Positions 1 through 8,120 of a DNA stretch of 64,000 nt are shown one piece after another. The stretch is from Nocardia aurea (GTDB lineage Bacteria; Actinomycetota; Actinomycetes; Mycobacteriales; Mycobacteriaceae): NCBI RefSeq assembly GCF_003123685.1, contig NZ_QCYJ01000091.1, positions 39,693-103,692 on the forward strand, given 5' to 3'. Within the stretch, counting starts at the first letter, position 1, and each line of letters opens with the position of its first letter. The notes below the pieces were generated by a model, which had not been told where the DNA came from, did not search any database, and saw only the letters and a program-made list of their open reading frames with translations. A program made the position numbers and the translations under genes.

Positions 1-896
1 GTCGCTGGCAGCAGCGCATCACCGGCGAATGGGTCGGCAGGCCGTCGCTGTTCGACGCGCAGGGCACCTGGTGCGGATTCGAGAACATCCGCCGCTCCTC
101 GGTGTTCCGCGACGGTGTCACCACTTACTACATGGACGGCGGCATCGAGGGCGGTGGCGCGCTGGCAGGACGTTTCGCGCTGGCCGCGCCGTTCGCGTTC
201 GGCGTCACCGATTCCGACGCCGATCGGCTCTACACCGGTCCCGATTTCTTCGGCGCGGGCCAGCCCTACGGCAGTTTCGTCGACGCCCACTACTACGGGC
301 CGGGGTGGCAGGTCAGCCTGAACACCTGGAACCAGACCATCGAGGACACCCAGGTGTATTCCTCGGTGCTGCGGCAGGGACCGGCGATGGTCGGGGTTTT
401 CAACGGCCTCTACACGCGAGTCCCGGATCTGGTGCAGGACCATCTCGCGCACGAGACACGCTGCGGTGCGGTGCCTTTCATTCTGCCGTCCAAGGAGGTC
501 AGCCGATACGCCGGCGCATGCGAGCTGTGGGGCGCGGACCAGCGACCGATCGGGCCGGTACGGATGGAACTGACGATCGACCCGCTGAATCTGCTCACCG
601 CGCGGCACGAGATCACCTGGTCGGGCGCGATCGATTACGACTACCGCACACTGGCGCGCCGCGACGGGGCCCGGTTGTTCTACGAAGGCCCCGACGGCTG
701 GGGCAACGCGACCGCCTACGGGCGCGCCAACTATCCGCTGGTGCATTTCGCCGATGGAAAGCGGTTACAGGGAAGGGAATTCGTCATGGACGCCGAACCG
801 GGCATGGGTGCGGGCACCCGGATCGCCGTGGTCTACGAGATCTTCGAGCACAACCGCCTCGACGCGGTACTGCACGGCATTCTGGAGCGGTCGTGA
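1..896 (+). CDS. Hypothetical protein, 5' end outside window
   Basis: The reading frame is open from base 3 to the stop at 894-896, so the gene starts upstream of the window; the GTG at 102 is internal because the upstream codons (RWQQRITGEW and on) look equally coding. About 298 residues are visible. They are rich in Gly, Tyr, Trp and alternating hydrophobic residues, which suggests a beta-rich, lipocalin-like fold, with no membrane segments. I do not recognise the family firmly. The stop overlaps the GTG of the SDR gene by four bases (GTGA), so the two are translationally coupled and probably act with the maleate-isomerase-like gene that follows. Confidence 0.7.
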   Translation, partial: RWQQRITGEWVGRPSLFDAQGTWCGFENIRRSSVFRDGVTTYYMDGGIEGGGALAGRFALAAPFAFGVTDSDADRLYTGPDFFGAGQPYGSFVDAHYYGPGWQVSLNTWNQTIEDTQVYSSVLRQGPAMVGVFNGLYTRVPDLVQDHLAHETRCGAVPFILPSKEVSRYAGACELWGADQRPIGPVRMELTIDPLNLLTARHEITWSGAIDYDYRTLARRDGARLFYEGPDGWGNATAYGRANYPLVHFADGKRLQGREFVMDAEPGMGAGTRIAVVYEIFEHNRLDAVLHGILERS

Positions 897-1687
897 ACGC
901 CGTCAAGACCGTCGCGGTGACCGGGGGCACGCGCGGTATCGGACTCGGCATCGCGCGCGCCTTGCTCGCGGCGGGTCATCGGGTCGCGGTCTGCGGCACC
1001 GATCCCGAGCGGATCGAGCGCGTGCGCGCCGAACTGCCCGACGAGGCGCTGGTGATGGCCGCCGACGTCACCGATCGCGACCAGGTCCAGCGATTCTGGG
1101 ACGCGGGGTGCGAACTGCTCGGCCCCATCGACATCTGGATCAACAACGCCGGGATCTCGCACGACCGGGAGCGGGCGTGGGCGCTGAGCGCCGCCACCTC
1201 GCAGGCGGTGGTGGAGACCAACCTGCTGGGCGCGATCCACGGCTGCGCGGTCGCGATCGCCGGGATGGCAGCGGGCGGCGGCGGACACGTCTGGAATATG
1301 GAAGGACTCGGCAGCGACGGACGGATGGTCGCGGGCCTCGGCGTGTACGGGGCGACCAAACGCGCCGTCACCTATCTGTCGGAGGCGCTCGCGCGGGAGG
1401 TGCCCGACGGGGTCTCGGTGGGGCGGCTCAGTCCGGGCATGGTCGTCACCGACCTGCTCACCCACGGCTACACCGAGGACGAATTGGTCAAGGTGCGCAA
1501 GGTGATGAACATCCTGGCCGACCACGTCGACACCGTCGCGCCGTGGCTGGCCGAGCGCGCGGTCTCGCAGGCGCGCAACGGCGCTCACGTCCGCTGGCTC
1601 ACCACCCCGAAGATCGCCGCGCGGTTCGCGCTGGCCCCGGTCCGCCGACGCGATCTGTTCGCGGCGGACACCCCGGTCGGCGCGTGA
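893..1687 (+). CDS. SDR oxidoreductase, NYC1/NOL-like subgroup
   Basis: A 264-residue short-chain dehydrogenase/reductase. The nucleotide-binding motif TGGTRGIG is at residues 10-17, the NNAG motif at 84-87, and the catalytic YGATK at 152-156. The classical serine region reads NMEGLGSDG (135-143), which resembles the NMDGAGS signature of chlorophyll b reductase-like SDRs (NOL/NYC1) rather than the usual NISS. The GTG start was chosen because it overlaps the previous stop and immediately precedes the Rossmann strand. A bacterial heterotroph has no chlorophyll b, so the substrate is unknown; a carbonyl reduction or alcohol oxidation is inferred from the family. It is 28 bases upstream of the maleate-isomerase-like gene. 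Confidence 0.85.
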   Translation: MNAVKTVAVTGGTRGIGLGIARALLAAGHRVAVCGTDPERIERVRAELPDEALVMAADVTDRDQVQRFWDAGCELLGPIDIWINNAGISHDRERAWALSAATSQAVVETNLLGAIHGCAVAIAGMAAGGGGHVWNMEGLGSDGRMVAGLGVYGATKRAVTYLSEALAREVPDGVSVGRLSPGMVVTDLLTHGYTEDELVKVRKVMNILADHVDTVAPWLAERAVSQARNGAHVRWLTTPKIAARFALAPVRRRDLFAADTPVGA

Positions 1688-1715
1688 ATTCGCGCACTGA
1701 ACAGAGGAGACAACC

Positions 1716-2459
1716 ATGCCCGACGTGCTGGGCTGGCGCCGCAAGTTCGGCGTACTCGCCCCGTCGACCAATACCGTGGTCGAACCGGATTTCGCCCGGA
1801 TGGGCGTGCCGGGAGTCACCGCCCATTTCGGGCGCATCCACATCCGCGACCAGAATATGGACGACGACGAGGGCATGGGCCGCCTGCTCGACCAGATCCG
1901 CGCCGAGATGGAGGCGACCTGCGAGCGGGTGCTGACCTGCGAGCCCGATTACATGGTGATGGGCATGTCCGCGGAGACCTTCTGGGAGGGGGTGGAGGGC
2001 AACAAGCGGTTCGTCGAACAGATCGGGGGCCTGACCGGGCTCGAGGTCGCCACCGGCGCGGAGGCGTGCCGTCGCGCGCTCGAACTGTTCGGCGCGCGCC
2101 GGATCGGGGTGGTGACGCCCTATCAGCCCGTCGGCGACGCCAATGTGGTGCGGTTCTTCGGCGAACTCGGCTTCGAGGTGGCCGCCATCGAGGGGTTGCG
2201 GTGTCCGACCGCGGTATCGATCGCCCATGTCACCGAGGACGTGTTGCGCTCGGCGATACTCCGGGTCGACGGCGAGAACATCGACGCGATCGTGCAGTGC
2301 GGCACCAATCTGTCGATGGTCGGCTTGGCCGACGAAGCCGAACGTTGGCTGGGCAAACCGGTGATCGCCATCAATGCCGCGACCTGGTGGATGGCATTAC
2401 GCGACAACGGAATCCTGGACCGGGTCGAGGGCGCGGGAACACTGTTGCGGGACTACTGA
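1716..2459 (+). CDS. Maleate isomerase / Asp-Glu racemase superfamily protein
   Basis: A 247-residue protein of the maleate cis-trans isomerase / arylmalonate decarboxylase group. The N-terminal GVLAPSTNTVVE segment and the C-terminal half with QCGTNLS are typical. These enzymes normally use two cysteines: here the second is present (C195 in VQCGTNLS), but the first position reads MGMSAETFW, with Ser85 where maleate isomerase has Cys. A single-cysteine arrangement is seen in arylmalonate decarboxylases and some racemases, so the reaction may be decarboxylation, racemisation or isomerisation of a small diacid. A close paralogue lies at 21775-22521. A GAGGAG-type site precedes the ATG. Confidence 0.85.
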   Translation: MPDVLGWRRKFGVLAPSTNTVVEPDFARMGVPGVTAHFGRIHIRDQNMDDDEGMGRLLDQIRAEMEATCERVLTCEPDYMVMGMSAETFWEGVEGNKRFVEQIGGLTGLEVATGAEACRRALELFGARRIGVVTPYQPVGDANVVRFFGELGFEVAAIEGLRCPTAVSIAHVTEDVLRSAILRVDGENIDAIVQCGTNLSMVGLADEAERWLGKPVIAINAATWWMALRDNGILDRVEGAGTLLRDY

Positions 2460-2505
2460 GAACGAGACGAAAAGCACCGGATATCGCGTTTCGCTGATCG
2501 CCGCA

Positions 2506-2528
2506 CATACTGTTTCAAATACAGTATG
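2506..2528. promoter_or_regulatory. Palindromic operator candidate
   Basis: Perfect 8-bp inverted repeat CATACTGT / ACAGTATG separated by seven bases, in the 112-base gap before the dehydrogenase gene. Its size and position fit a TetR-type operator overlapping the promoter of that gene. The cognate regulator is not identifiable from the window. Confidence 0.5.
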
Positions 2529-2571
2529 GTCGACAGCGAAATACCTCGGGCGCGATGTGAGGAGCGATGCG

Positions 2572-3639
2572 GTGCTGCGAACGATTCAATGGGCGACGGG
2601 GTCGGTCGGACGGCACGCGGTCGCCGCCGTCCACGATCTGCCGGACCTCGAACTTGTCGGCGCGTACGCCTACAGCGAGGCGAAAGCGGGCCGCGACGTC
2701 GGGGAGATCGCCGGAATCGGCCCCGTCGGCGTCGTCGCGACCCACGATATCGAGGAAATCCTCGCGCTGGACGCCGACTGCGTCCTGTACATGCCGCAGG
2801 GCGAGATGAATCCGATGGGCGCCGTCGAGGACATCTGCCGACTGCTCGCCTCCGGGAAGAACGTGGTGTCCACCGCGGTGACCGGGCTGATCTACCCCCT
2901 CAGTCTCGGGCAGGAGGTCGTCGACCGACTCGAACGCGCGTGTGCCGAGGGCGCGTCGTCGTTCCACGGCACCGGTATCGAGCCGGGATGGGCGGCCGAG
3001 GTACTGCCACTGACCCTGTCCCCGCTGCTGTACCGCACGGATTCCATTCTGGTACAGGAACTTCTGGACTACTCGACCTACGACAGCACCGATATGGTCG
3101 TCGGCATCATGGGTTTCGGGAAGCATCCGGACGAACCGGTGCTGATGGCCGATCCGATCGTCGCGGGCACCGCGTTCCGCGCGCCGCTGATGTTGCTCGC
3201 CGAGGGCCTCGGCGCGACCATCGACGATTTCGTCTTCGACCGCCGCGTCGCGGTGGCGGACGAACCGTTCGAGACCAAGGCCGGACCGATCGAGGCGGGA
3301 ACGGTGTCGGCGCAACGGTTCTCCTACACCGCGATCATCGACGGCAGGCCGATGCTGACCGTCGAGCACATCACCAGGATGCGGCCCGACCAGGCGCCGG
3401 ACTGGCCGACCGGGCGCGGCTGGAAGGTGACCGTCGAAGGGGTGCCGTCCATGGTGCTCGAAGCCGAGATCGCCACCCACGGCGAGGACGAGGTCGATCA
3501 GGGCTGCCTCGGCACCGCCATGCACGCGGTGCACGCGATCGCTCCGGTGTGCGCGGCGGCTCCGGGAATCCGGACATTCCTCGATCTTCCGATCATCGCG
3601 GGCCGCGATATTCTGCGACGACAGGCGAATCGGCGCTGA
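2572..3639 (+). CDS. Dihydrodipicolinate reductase-like NAD(P)-dependent dehydrogenase
   Basis: A 355-residue protein with an N-terminal Rossmann segment (VLRTIQWATGSVGR at the start) followed by a C-terminal domain, matching the actinobacterial family annotated as dihydrodipicolinate reductase-like or 2,4-diaminopentanoate dehydrogenase-like. The GTG at 2572 is favoured over upstream starts: it follows GAGGAG (2559-2564) by seven bases and puts the Rossmann strand at the N-terminus. The family's physiological substrates are mostly unknown; oxidation or reduction of an amino acid-like or imine compound is an inference. It has its own promoter region with a palindrome, so it may be regulated separately from the preceding three genes. 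Confidence 0.8.
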   Translation: MLRTIQWATGSVGRHAVAAVHDLPDLELVGAYAYSEAKAGRDVGEIAGIGPVGVVATHDIEEILALDADCVLYMPQGEMNPMGAVEDICRLLASGKNVVSTAVTGLIYPLSLGQEVVDRLERACAEGASSFHGTGIEPGWAAEVLPLTLSPLLYRTDSILVQELLDYSTYDSTDMVVGIMGFGKHPDEPVLMADPIVAGTAFRAPLMLLAEGLGATIDDFVFDRRVAVADEPFETKAGPIEAGTVSAQRFSYTAIIDGRPMLTVEHITRMRPDQAPDWPTGRGWKVTVEGVPSMVLEAEIATHGEDEVDQGCLGTAMHAVHAIAPVCAAAPGIRTFLDLPIIAGRDILRRQANRR

Positions 3640-3668
3640 GACGGCAGATCATCACCGGGTAACGGGCC

Positions 3669-3694
3669 CGGGTCGCGGCGCGCGCGCCGACCCG
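3669..3694 (+). terminator. GC-rich hairpin after dehydrogenase gene
   Basis: CGGGTCGCGGCG pairs with CGCCGACCCG with one bulged base, 30 bases after the stop. No U-tract follows, as is usual for actinobacterial terminators. The rest of the gap to 3916 shows no gene. Confidence 0.45.
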
Positions 3695-3916
3695 GACCGC
3701 CTCGCACGGACGCCGGAAAGCGCCACCGCTTCCGGCGAATGTGCCGACACGGTTTCCGCGACGCAAACTCTGCCCGGAATCGGCCATATCACGGCAGGTC
3801 GGAGGCGATGTCGATCACTTTTCCCGCCATTGACACGGGGCCGGTCGTGACCGCTAATTGGTCGAGAAACGCCATTTCGCTCGAGGAAACATACCGGTCA
3901 TCGCAGGAGCGCCAGA

Positions 3917-4882
3917 ATGAGTTTTCGACTACCCACCGTGATCACCGCGACCGCGGTCGCCGGAGCGGCCTTCTTCGCTCCGGCGCTCGCGCACGCCGAG
4001 TCCGTCACCCACACCGCCCAATCGGTCGACATCCCGTGCGGGTCGGCGGTCCTGCACCAGTCGTCGGACTGGTATTTCCCGTCCGGTCAGCCCCGCGGCC
4101 TCGTGTGGCTGCAACACGGCTTCGCCCGCAGCAACGCCAATGTCGCGGATCTGGCGACGCGTTTCGCCGAGGCCGGCTACCTGGTCTTCACCCCGGCGCT
4201 GCCCTTCATGGATCTCAACGGCTGCACTTTGCAGAACCTGACCGGCAATCGAGGTTTTCTCGACAATGTCGCCGGACTGTTCGGCACCTCCGGTGATCCG
4301 GCGAGCACACTCGGCGCGAGTCTGACCGAGGCCGCCGCGCGCATCGGGCGCGCACCTGTCGCGATGCCACGGCAGATGGTCTTCGTGGGTCATTCGGCGG
4401 GCGCGGAGGCGGTCACCTATGTCGCCGACCGCCTGCGCACCACCTACCCCGAGGCCTGGTCGGGTCTGCGCGGCCTGATCCTGCTCGACCCGGTGAAATC
4501 GTTCATCGACAACAACACCGATCCGTCGTTGATCAATCTCGATACCACCTCGCTGCCCATCCAGGCGATCTCCGCGGCGCCGTCGGCGTGCAACAACCTC
4601 GGGACGGGAACGATGTCGATGCAGCAGTATCTGCACCGCCCGTTCCTCGGCGTCCGCCTGACCGGCGGCGTGCACACCGACGCCGAGGGCAGCAGCTCGG
4701 ACCTGCTCGGCACGCTGCTGTGCGGCGAGCCCCAGACCTCCAACGTGGCCGAACTGGACGCACTCGCCATCGGCTGGGCCGACGACTACCTGTCGGGCAC
4801 CCCCACCTCGGAGTTCTACCCGGACGAGAGTTTCCGCCGGGTGGCCGCGGCGCCGGGCGCGCAGATCCTGCGCCCGTACTGA
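3917..4882 (+). CDS. Secreted alpha/beta hydrolase
   Basis: A 321-residue protein with a Sec signal peptide (hydrophobic residues 8-25, probable cleavage after AHA at 25-27). The nucleophile elbow GHSAG puts the catalytic Ser at about residue 160. The LQHGF segment near 65-69 is the oxyanion-hole HG motif. It probably acts outside the membrane on an ester or lipid; the exact substrate is not visible. The ATG follows a GGAG sequence at 3906-ish (gcaggagcgcc). It stands alone, convergent with the membrane protein gene at 4923. Confidence 0.85.
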   Translation: MSFRLPTVITATAVAGAAFFAPALAHAESVTHTAQSVDIPCGSAVLHQSSDWYFPSGQPRGLVWLQHGFARSNANVADLATRFAEAGYLVFTPALPFMDLNGCTLQNLTGNRGFLDNVAGLFGTSGDPASTLGASLTEAAARIGRAPVAMPRQMVFVGHSAGAEAVTYVADRLRTTYPEAWSGLRGLILLDPVKSFIDNNTDPSLINLDTTSLPIQAISAAPSACNNLGTGTMSMQQYLHRPFLGVRLTGGVHTDAEGSSSDLLGTLLCGEPQTSNVAELDALAIGWADDYLSGTPTSEFYPDESFRRVAAAPGAQILRPY

Positions 4883-4887
4883 TCGAA

Positions 4888-4905
4888 CGGTTCCGCCGCG
4901 AACCG
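4888..4905. terminator. Short hairpin between convergent genes
   Basis: CGGTTC and GAACCG flank a six-base loop just after the hydrolase stop; the region up to 4940 can form a second GGTCGGCG/CGCCGACC stem. It lies between convergent genes. Confidence 0.35.
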
Positions 4906-4922
4906 GTCGGCGTGGCTCGGTG

Positions 4923-5567
4923 TCACACCTCGCGCCGACCGGCCGAATCAGCGGTGCGGCGCAGGGAATCGCCGCGTTCGGCCACCACGATCGCGCCGAG
5001 CAGCACGGCCTCCCCCAGATTGCCCAGCGGTGGCGCGGCGGCCCCGGCACCGGCCGCCACGAACATCACCAGCGCGCCGATCAGCAACGCGGTATCGCCG
5101 TCACGTCGCCATCCGATCACCCCCGCCGCGATCAGAACGACCACGACGATCAGGGCGGGAAGCGGGACGGCGGCCTCCTCTGGGGCGTAACGCAGCGTGT
5201 CCGCCCAGGTACGCACCGTCAGCCGCAGACCCCACACGTCGACGGCGAGGCCCCAGGCGATCAGCGACGCGGTCACCGCCACCGCGCCGCGGCGAATCCC
5301 CGGTCGGTCCGCGTATTTCCACGCGGCCCAGACGACGAGCAACGGGGTCAGCACCGCGTGACCGAGGAACCGGAACCAACTCGCCGTCTCGAGCGCCTGC
5401 CCGGCTCCCACCACGGACCCGAGCCCGAATATCGCCGAATCGTAGGCACATCCGAGGCCGACCGCCCAGATCAACAGGCGGCGGCGCACACCCGCGCCCG
5501 GTCGTCCGAGCGCGACCAGTGTCGCGACTTCGACGAGGGACAGCACAACCAGTGCGACGGAGAACAT
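4923..5567 (-). CDS. Multi-pass membrane protein of unknown function
   Basis: A 214-residue hydrophobic protein with about six to seven predicted transmembrane stretches and a short charged C-terminus. The ATG at 5567 was chosen because GGAAGGAG lies five bases upstream and the first transmembrane segment begins directly; the longer in-frame reading adds a non-conserved Arg/Ala-rich stretch. I do not recognise the family. It is divergent from the membrane-protein/neocarzinostatin-like operon at 5824, sharing the 256-base region that carries GAAAC/GTTTC inverted repeats. Confidence 0.7.
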   Translation of the reverse strand: MFSVALVVLSLVEVATLVALGRPGAGVRRRLLIWAVGLGCAYDSAIFGLGSVVGAGQALETASWFRFLGHAVLTPLLVVWAAWKYADRPGIRRGAVAVTASLIAWGLAVDVWGLRLTVRTWADTLRYAPEEAAVPLPALIVVVVLIAAGVIGWRRDGDTALLIGALVMFVAAGAGAAAPPLGNLGEAVLLGAIVVAERGDSLRRTADSAGRREV

Positions 5568-5710
5568 CGCGACTCCTTCCACAGCGCCGGACGCGGCGGC
5601 CCGGCATCGAAGCAACGCGATCGAACGCCACGCTACAAGGGAAACGGCCGTTTCTCCAGACGGACCGATCGATGCCTGTCGGCTGCGTCACGCCGGTCCC
5701 GAAATCCGAT

Positions 5711-5796
5711 GAAACGTTCGTGTTTCGGGACGTTTCGCACCTTGACACTCTCGCTCCGCCACCGATTCAATTGAGCCCATTCCGAAACTGCGTTTC
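5711..5796. promoter_or_regulatory. GAAAC/GTTTC inverted repeats in divergent promoter region
   Basis: GAAAC-N6-GTTTC at 5711-5726, a further GTTTC at 5732-5736 and GAAAC-N3-GTTTC at 5784-5796. A TTGACA at 5742-5747 is a possible -35 element for the rightward operon. These look like regulator half-sites; the same pentamers in opposite order occur upstream of the hydantoinase gene. Confidence 0.4.
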
Positions 5797-5823
5797 TCAT
5801 AGCGGAACATGTCAGGAGGCAAG

Positions 5824-7074
5824 GTGACCGACCACAGCATTGTCCGGCCGTCGATCGACTCGACCGCGCGCGCCTCGGCGTCGGCCACCGATCCCGCGGC
5901 CCCCCGAGGCGACACGCTGCTCGCGTGGGCACTCGCCGCGGGGGCGGCCGTCACGGGACCGGTGGGCGGCGGGCAGTTGATCCTGATGTCCAAACCGATC
6001 GGCGGCGTCCTCGATATCCCGGGCGCGGTTGTCGGATATGTCGTGGTGACGGCGGCGCTGCTCGGATGTCTCACCGCCCTCGCCGTACCGAGACTGGTTC
6101 GCCACACCGCCGCCCGCGCGGGCGCGTGGTCGGGTATCGGCGCGGGGGCGGCGCTGATCCTGGTCGCGGTCGCCTCCGAACCGATCCTCTTCACCGCGGC
6201 GACGCTGGCCGCGGGCGCGCTCACCGGTATCGCCTACACCACCGGCCGAACGGCCTTCGGCGCGCTCGGCGCGAATGCGCGCACCACCAGGCACGCGCTG
6301 ACCTGGCTCGGCCTGCTCGCCGCTGCCACGCTGGCGCGACTGTCCTACGACGACCCGATGTCGGGGCTGATGGTGGCCGGGGTCGTGGCCGCCGGACTCG
6401 GCGTGCTCGCGATTCCGCTGGCCATGACCCCCGCGACGGCCACGCCCGGCACCGGCGGCACGACGGCGGGTCCGGTCCTGCTCGGCTACGCCGCCGCCGG
6501 TCTGGCTCTCGGCGTGAGTTTCACTCCCGCACTGCATCTCTTGCTGTTCCGCTGGGAAGTCGTCGGGGTGGATCAGATGCCCGTCGTGGGCGCGGCGGCG
6601 GTCGCGGCCCTGGTGGCCGTCCTCCTGCCGCTGCGACAGGTCTCGGTGGCGCTGATCCTGGTCGTCGCGGCCGGAGGGCCGTTGCTGGTCGCCCTCGCCC
6701 CCGGACCGTCGACCCTCGCGATCGGACTCGCGGTCACCGTGGCGGCCGCCGCGCGCGCGGCACTCGAACTGGACCGGTCCACCGATCCCCGCGCCGTCCG
6801 GCCGACCGCCCTCGCCGTGTGCGCGGGCGGGCTCGGCGCTGTCGCCGGGCTCGCGGTCGCCGAGGCACTGGGCGCGATAGTCGGCGCGGGGACGGCGCTC
6901 ACGCTGACCGTCGTTCCCGTCCTGGCGATCGTCGCCGCATCGATCGTCGCTACATCAGTCGCCGCCGCATCGGTCGCCGCCGGGTCGGTCACCCCCGCAT
7001 CGGTCACCGCCGGGTCGGTCGTGACGTCGAAACCTCGCACGCAGTCCGCCGTTCCGGAAGGAGACCACCCGTGA
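5824..7074 (+). CDS. MFS-like membrane protein
   Basis: A 416-residue protein, about 12 hydrophobic segments, almost all Ala, Gly, Val and Leu, resembling a divergent major facilitator superfamily transporter. The GTG at 5824 follows AGGAGG (5814-5819); an ATG at 5809 lies before that site and is less likely. The last 50 residues are a low-complexity run of ASVAAGSV-like repeats encoded by a 30-bp tandem DNA repeat. The stop overlaps the GTG of the first neocarzinostatin-like gene (GTGA), so it heads a four-gene operon. Its place beside three exported binding-fold proteins suggests transport of the same ligand, which is inference. Confidence 0.7.
   Translation: MTDHSIVRPSIDSTARASASATDPAAPRGDTLLAWALAAGAAVTGPVGGGQLILMSKPIGGVLDIPGAVVGYVVVTAALLGCLTALAVPRLVRHTAARAGAWSGIGAGAALILVAVASEPILFTAATLAAGALTGIAYTTGRTAFGALGANARTTRHALTWLGLLAAATLARLSYDDPMSGLMVAGVVAAGLGVLAIPLAMTPATATPGTGGTTAGPVLLGYAAAGLALGVSFTPALHLLLFRWEVVGVDQMPVVGAAAVAALVAVLLPLRQVSVALILVVAAGGPLLVALAPGPSTLAIGLAVTVAAAARAALELDRSTDPRAVRPTALAVCAGGLGAVAGLAVAEALGAIVGAGTALTLTVVPVLAIVAASIVATSVAAASVAAGSVTPASVTAGSVVTSKPRTQSAVPEGDHP
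6931..7020 (+). repeat. Three degenerate copies of a 30-bp tandem repeat
   Basis: Units at 6931-6960, 6961-6990 and 6991-7020 share the core GCCGCATCGGTC and GTCGGTC; the last two are nearly identical. They are in frame and encode the Ala/Ser/Val-rich C-terminal tail of the membrane protein. Confidence 0.7.
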
Positions 7075-7697
7075 CCACCTCCACGCGCACCGCGCTGCGC
7101 CGCGCCGTGTTCGCGCCTCTGCTCGCAGCGGGCCTCGTCGCCGCGCCCGCGGTCGGCCACGCCGCGCCCTCCGACACCGCGACCCTGCACGTCGGGACCG
7201 AGGACGGTGTGACCGAAGGTCAGCGGATCACCGTCCGAGGCAGCGGCTTCCGGCCCGGACTCGCCGCCGTCGCGGTCGGGCTCTGCAAGCAGGGCTACAC
7301 CAACGGGCTCACCGATTGCGATCTGGAGGGCGGCGCGACCTTCGTCAATATCGCCGCCGACGGAACGTTTCCGGAACTGACGCTCACCGCACGATCCAAA
7401 TTCCGCGATATCGACTGCGCCCAGCGGCAATGCGTCATCGCGGCCGCGCCACTGCCGGGCAGCGAGCCGGAATCCATTCTCGCCGCCAACTCCGCTGTCG
7501 TACTCATCGGATTCGCCGGAACGCGATTCCACGGCGGCACCGTGCAGACGCCGGTAGCCGCGAGCACGGCCGCCGTCGAAGACTTGTCCGGCCCGTCGAC
7601 ACCACTGTGGTTCGCCACCGCGGCACTGCTGGTGATCATCACGGGCCTGGCGCTGACCATTCCCGCGAATCAGAGAATAATCCAGGAGGAGAAATGA
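7071..7697 (+). CDS. Exported neocarzinostatin-like protein with C-terminal anchor (copy 1)
   Basis: A 208-residue protein with a signal peptide (cleavage near residue 32 after GHA/A), an immunoglobulin-like beta domain and one C-terminal transmembrane helix (about 180-200) followed by a short charged tail. Cysteines at 72/83 and 116/121 match the two disulphide pairs of neocarzinostatin apoprotein (spacings of about 10 and 5). The motif VTEGQRITVRGSGF is the first strand pair of this fold. Known family members bind small molecules or are surface proteins of unknown role; a ligand-binding or sequestering role at the cell surface is inferred. Stop and next start overlap (ATGA). Confidence 0.75.
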   Translation: MTTSTRTALRRAVFAPLLAAGLVAAPAVGHAAPSDTATLHVGTEDGVTEGQRITVRGSGFRPGLAAVAVGLCKQGYTNGLTDCDLEGGATFVNIAADGTFPELTLTARSKFRDIDCAQRQCVIAAAPLPGSEPESILAANSAVVLIGFAGTRFHGGTVQTPVAASTAAVEDLSGPSTPLWFATAALLVIITGLALTIPANQRIIQEEK

Positions 7698-8113
7698 CAT
7701 TCACGCGAATCCGGTTCGGCGCCATCGCGGCGCTCACCTGCGCCGCGGCATTCGGCGCGACGGGTGTCGCCACGGCGAGCCCGTATCTGTCGGTCAGTCA
7801 GACCGCCGGGGTCTCGCCGGGGCAGGCGGTGTATGTGTCGCTGAGCGGAATCGAGGGGATCCAGGGTTCGGTGGCGATCGGCCAGTGCAAGGCGCAGGTC
7901 TCGGGACCGGCCGATTGCAATCTGCCGGGCACCCTGCTCGGTAAAGCCGACGACGCGGGCAACTGGACCTCCAATTCCGGGACCGCCATCACTCTCGCGG
8001 CCAGTATCGGCGGCGTGGACTGCACCGCGTTCGAGGGCGCCTGCATCGTCGCCGTCACCGCGCTCAACAATCCGTCCGCCATGATGGCGACCGTTCCGTT
8101 GAGTTTCGGATAG
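7694..8113 (+). CDS. Secreted neocarzinostatin-like protein (copy 2)
   Basis: A 139-residue protein with a signal peptide (cleavage near residue 29, TAS/P) and a compact neocarzinostatin-like domain with paired cysteines at 65/75 and 110/117. Unlike its neighbours it has no C-terminal membrane helix, so it should be released. AGGAGGAG lies just before the ATG, which overlaps the previous stop. It is clearly paralogous to copy 3: both share the segments IGQCK or VGQCK, DCNLP and GGVDCT. Confidence 0.8.
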   Translation: MTFTRIRFGAIAALTCAAAFGATGVATASPYLSVSQTAGVSPGQAVYVSLSGIEGIQGSVAIGQCKAQVSGPADCNLPGTLLGKADDAGNWTSNSGTAITLAASIGGVDCTAFEGACIVAVTALNNPSAMMATVPLSFG

Positions 8114-8120
8114 GCGCGAT

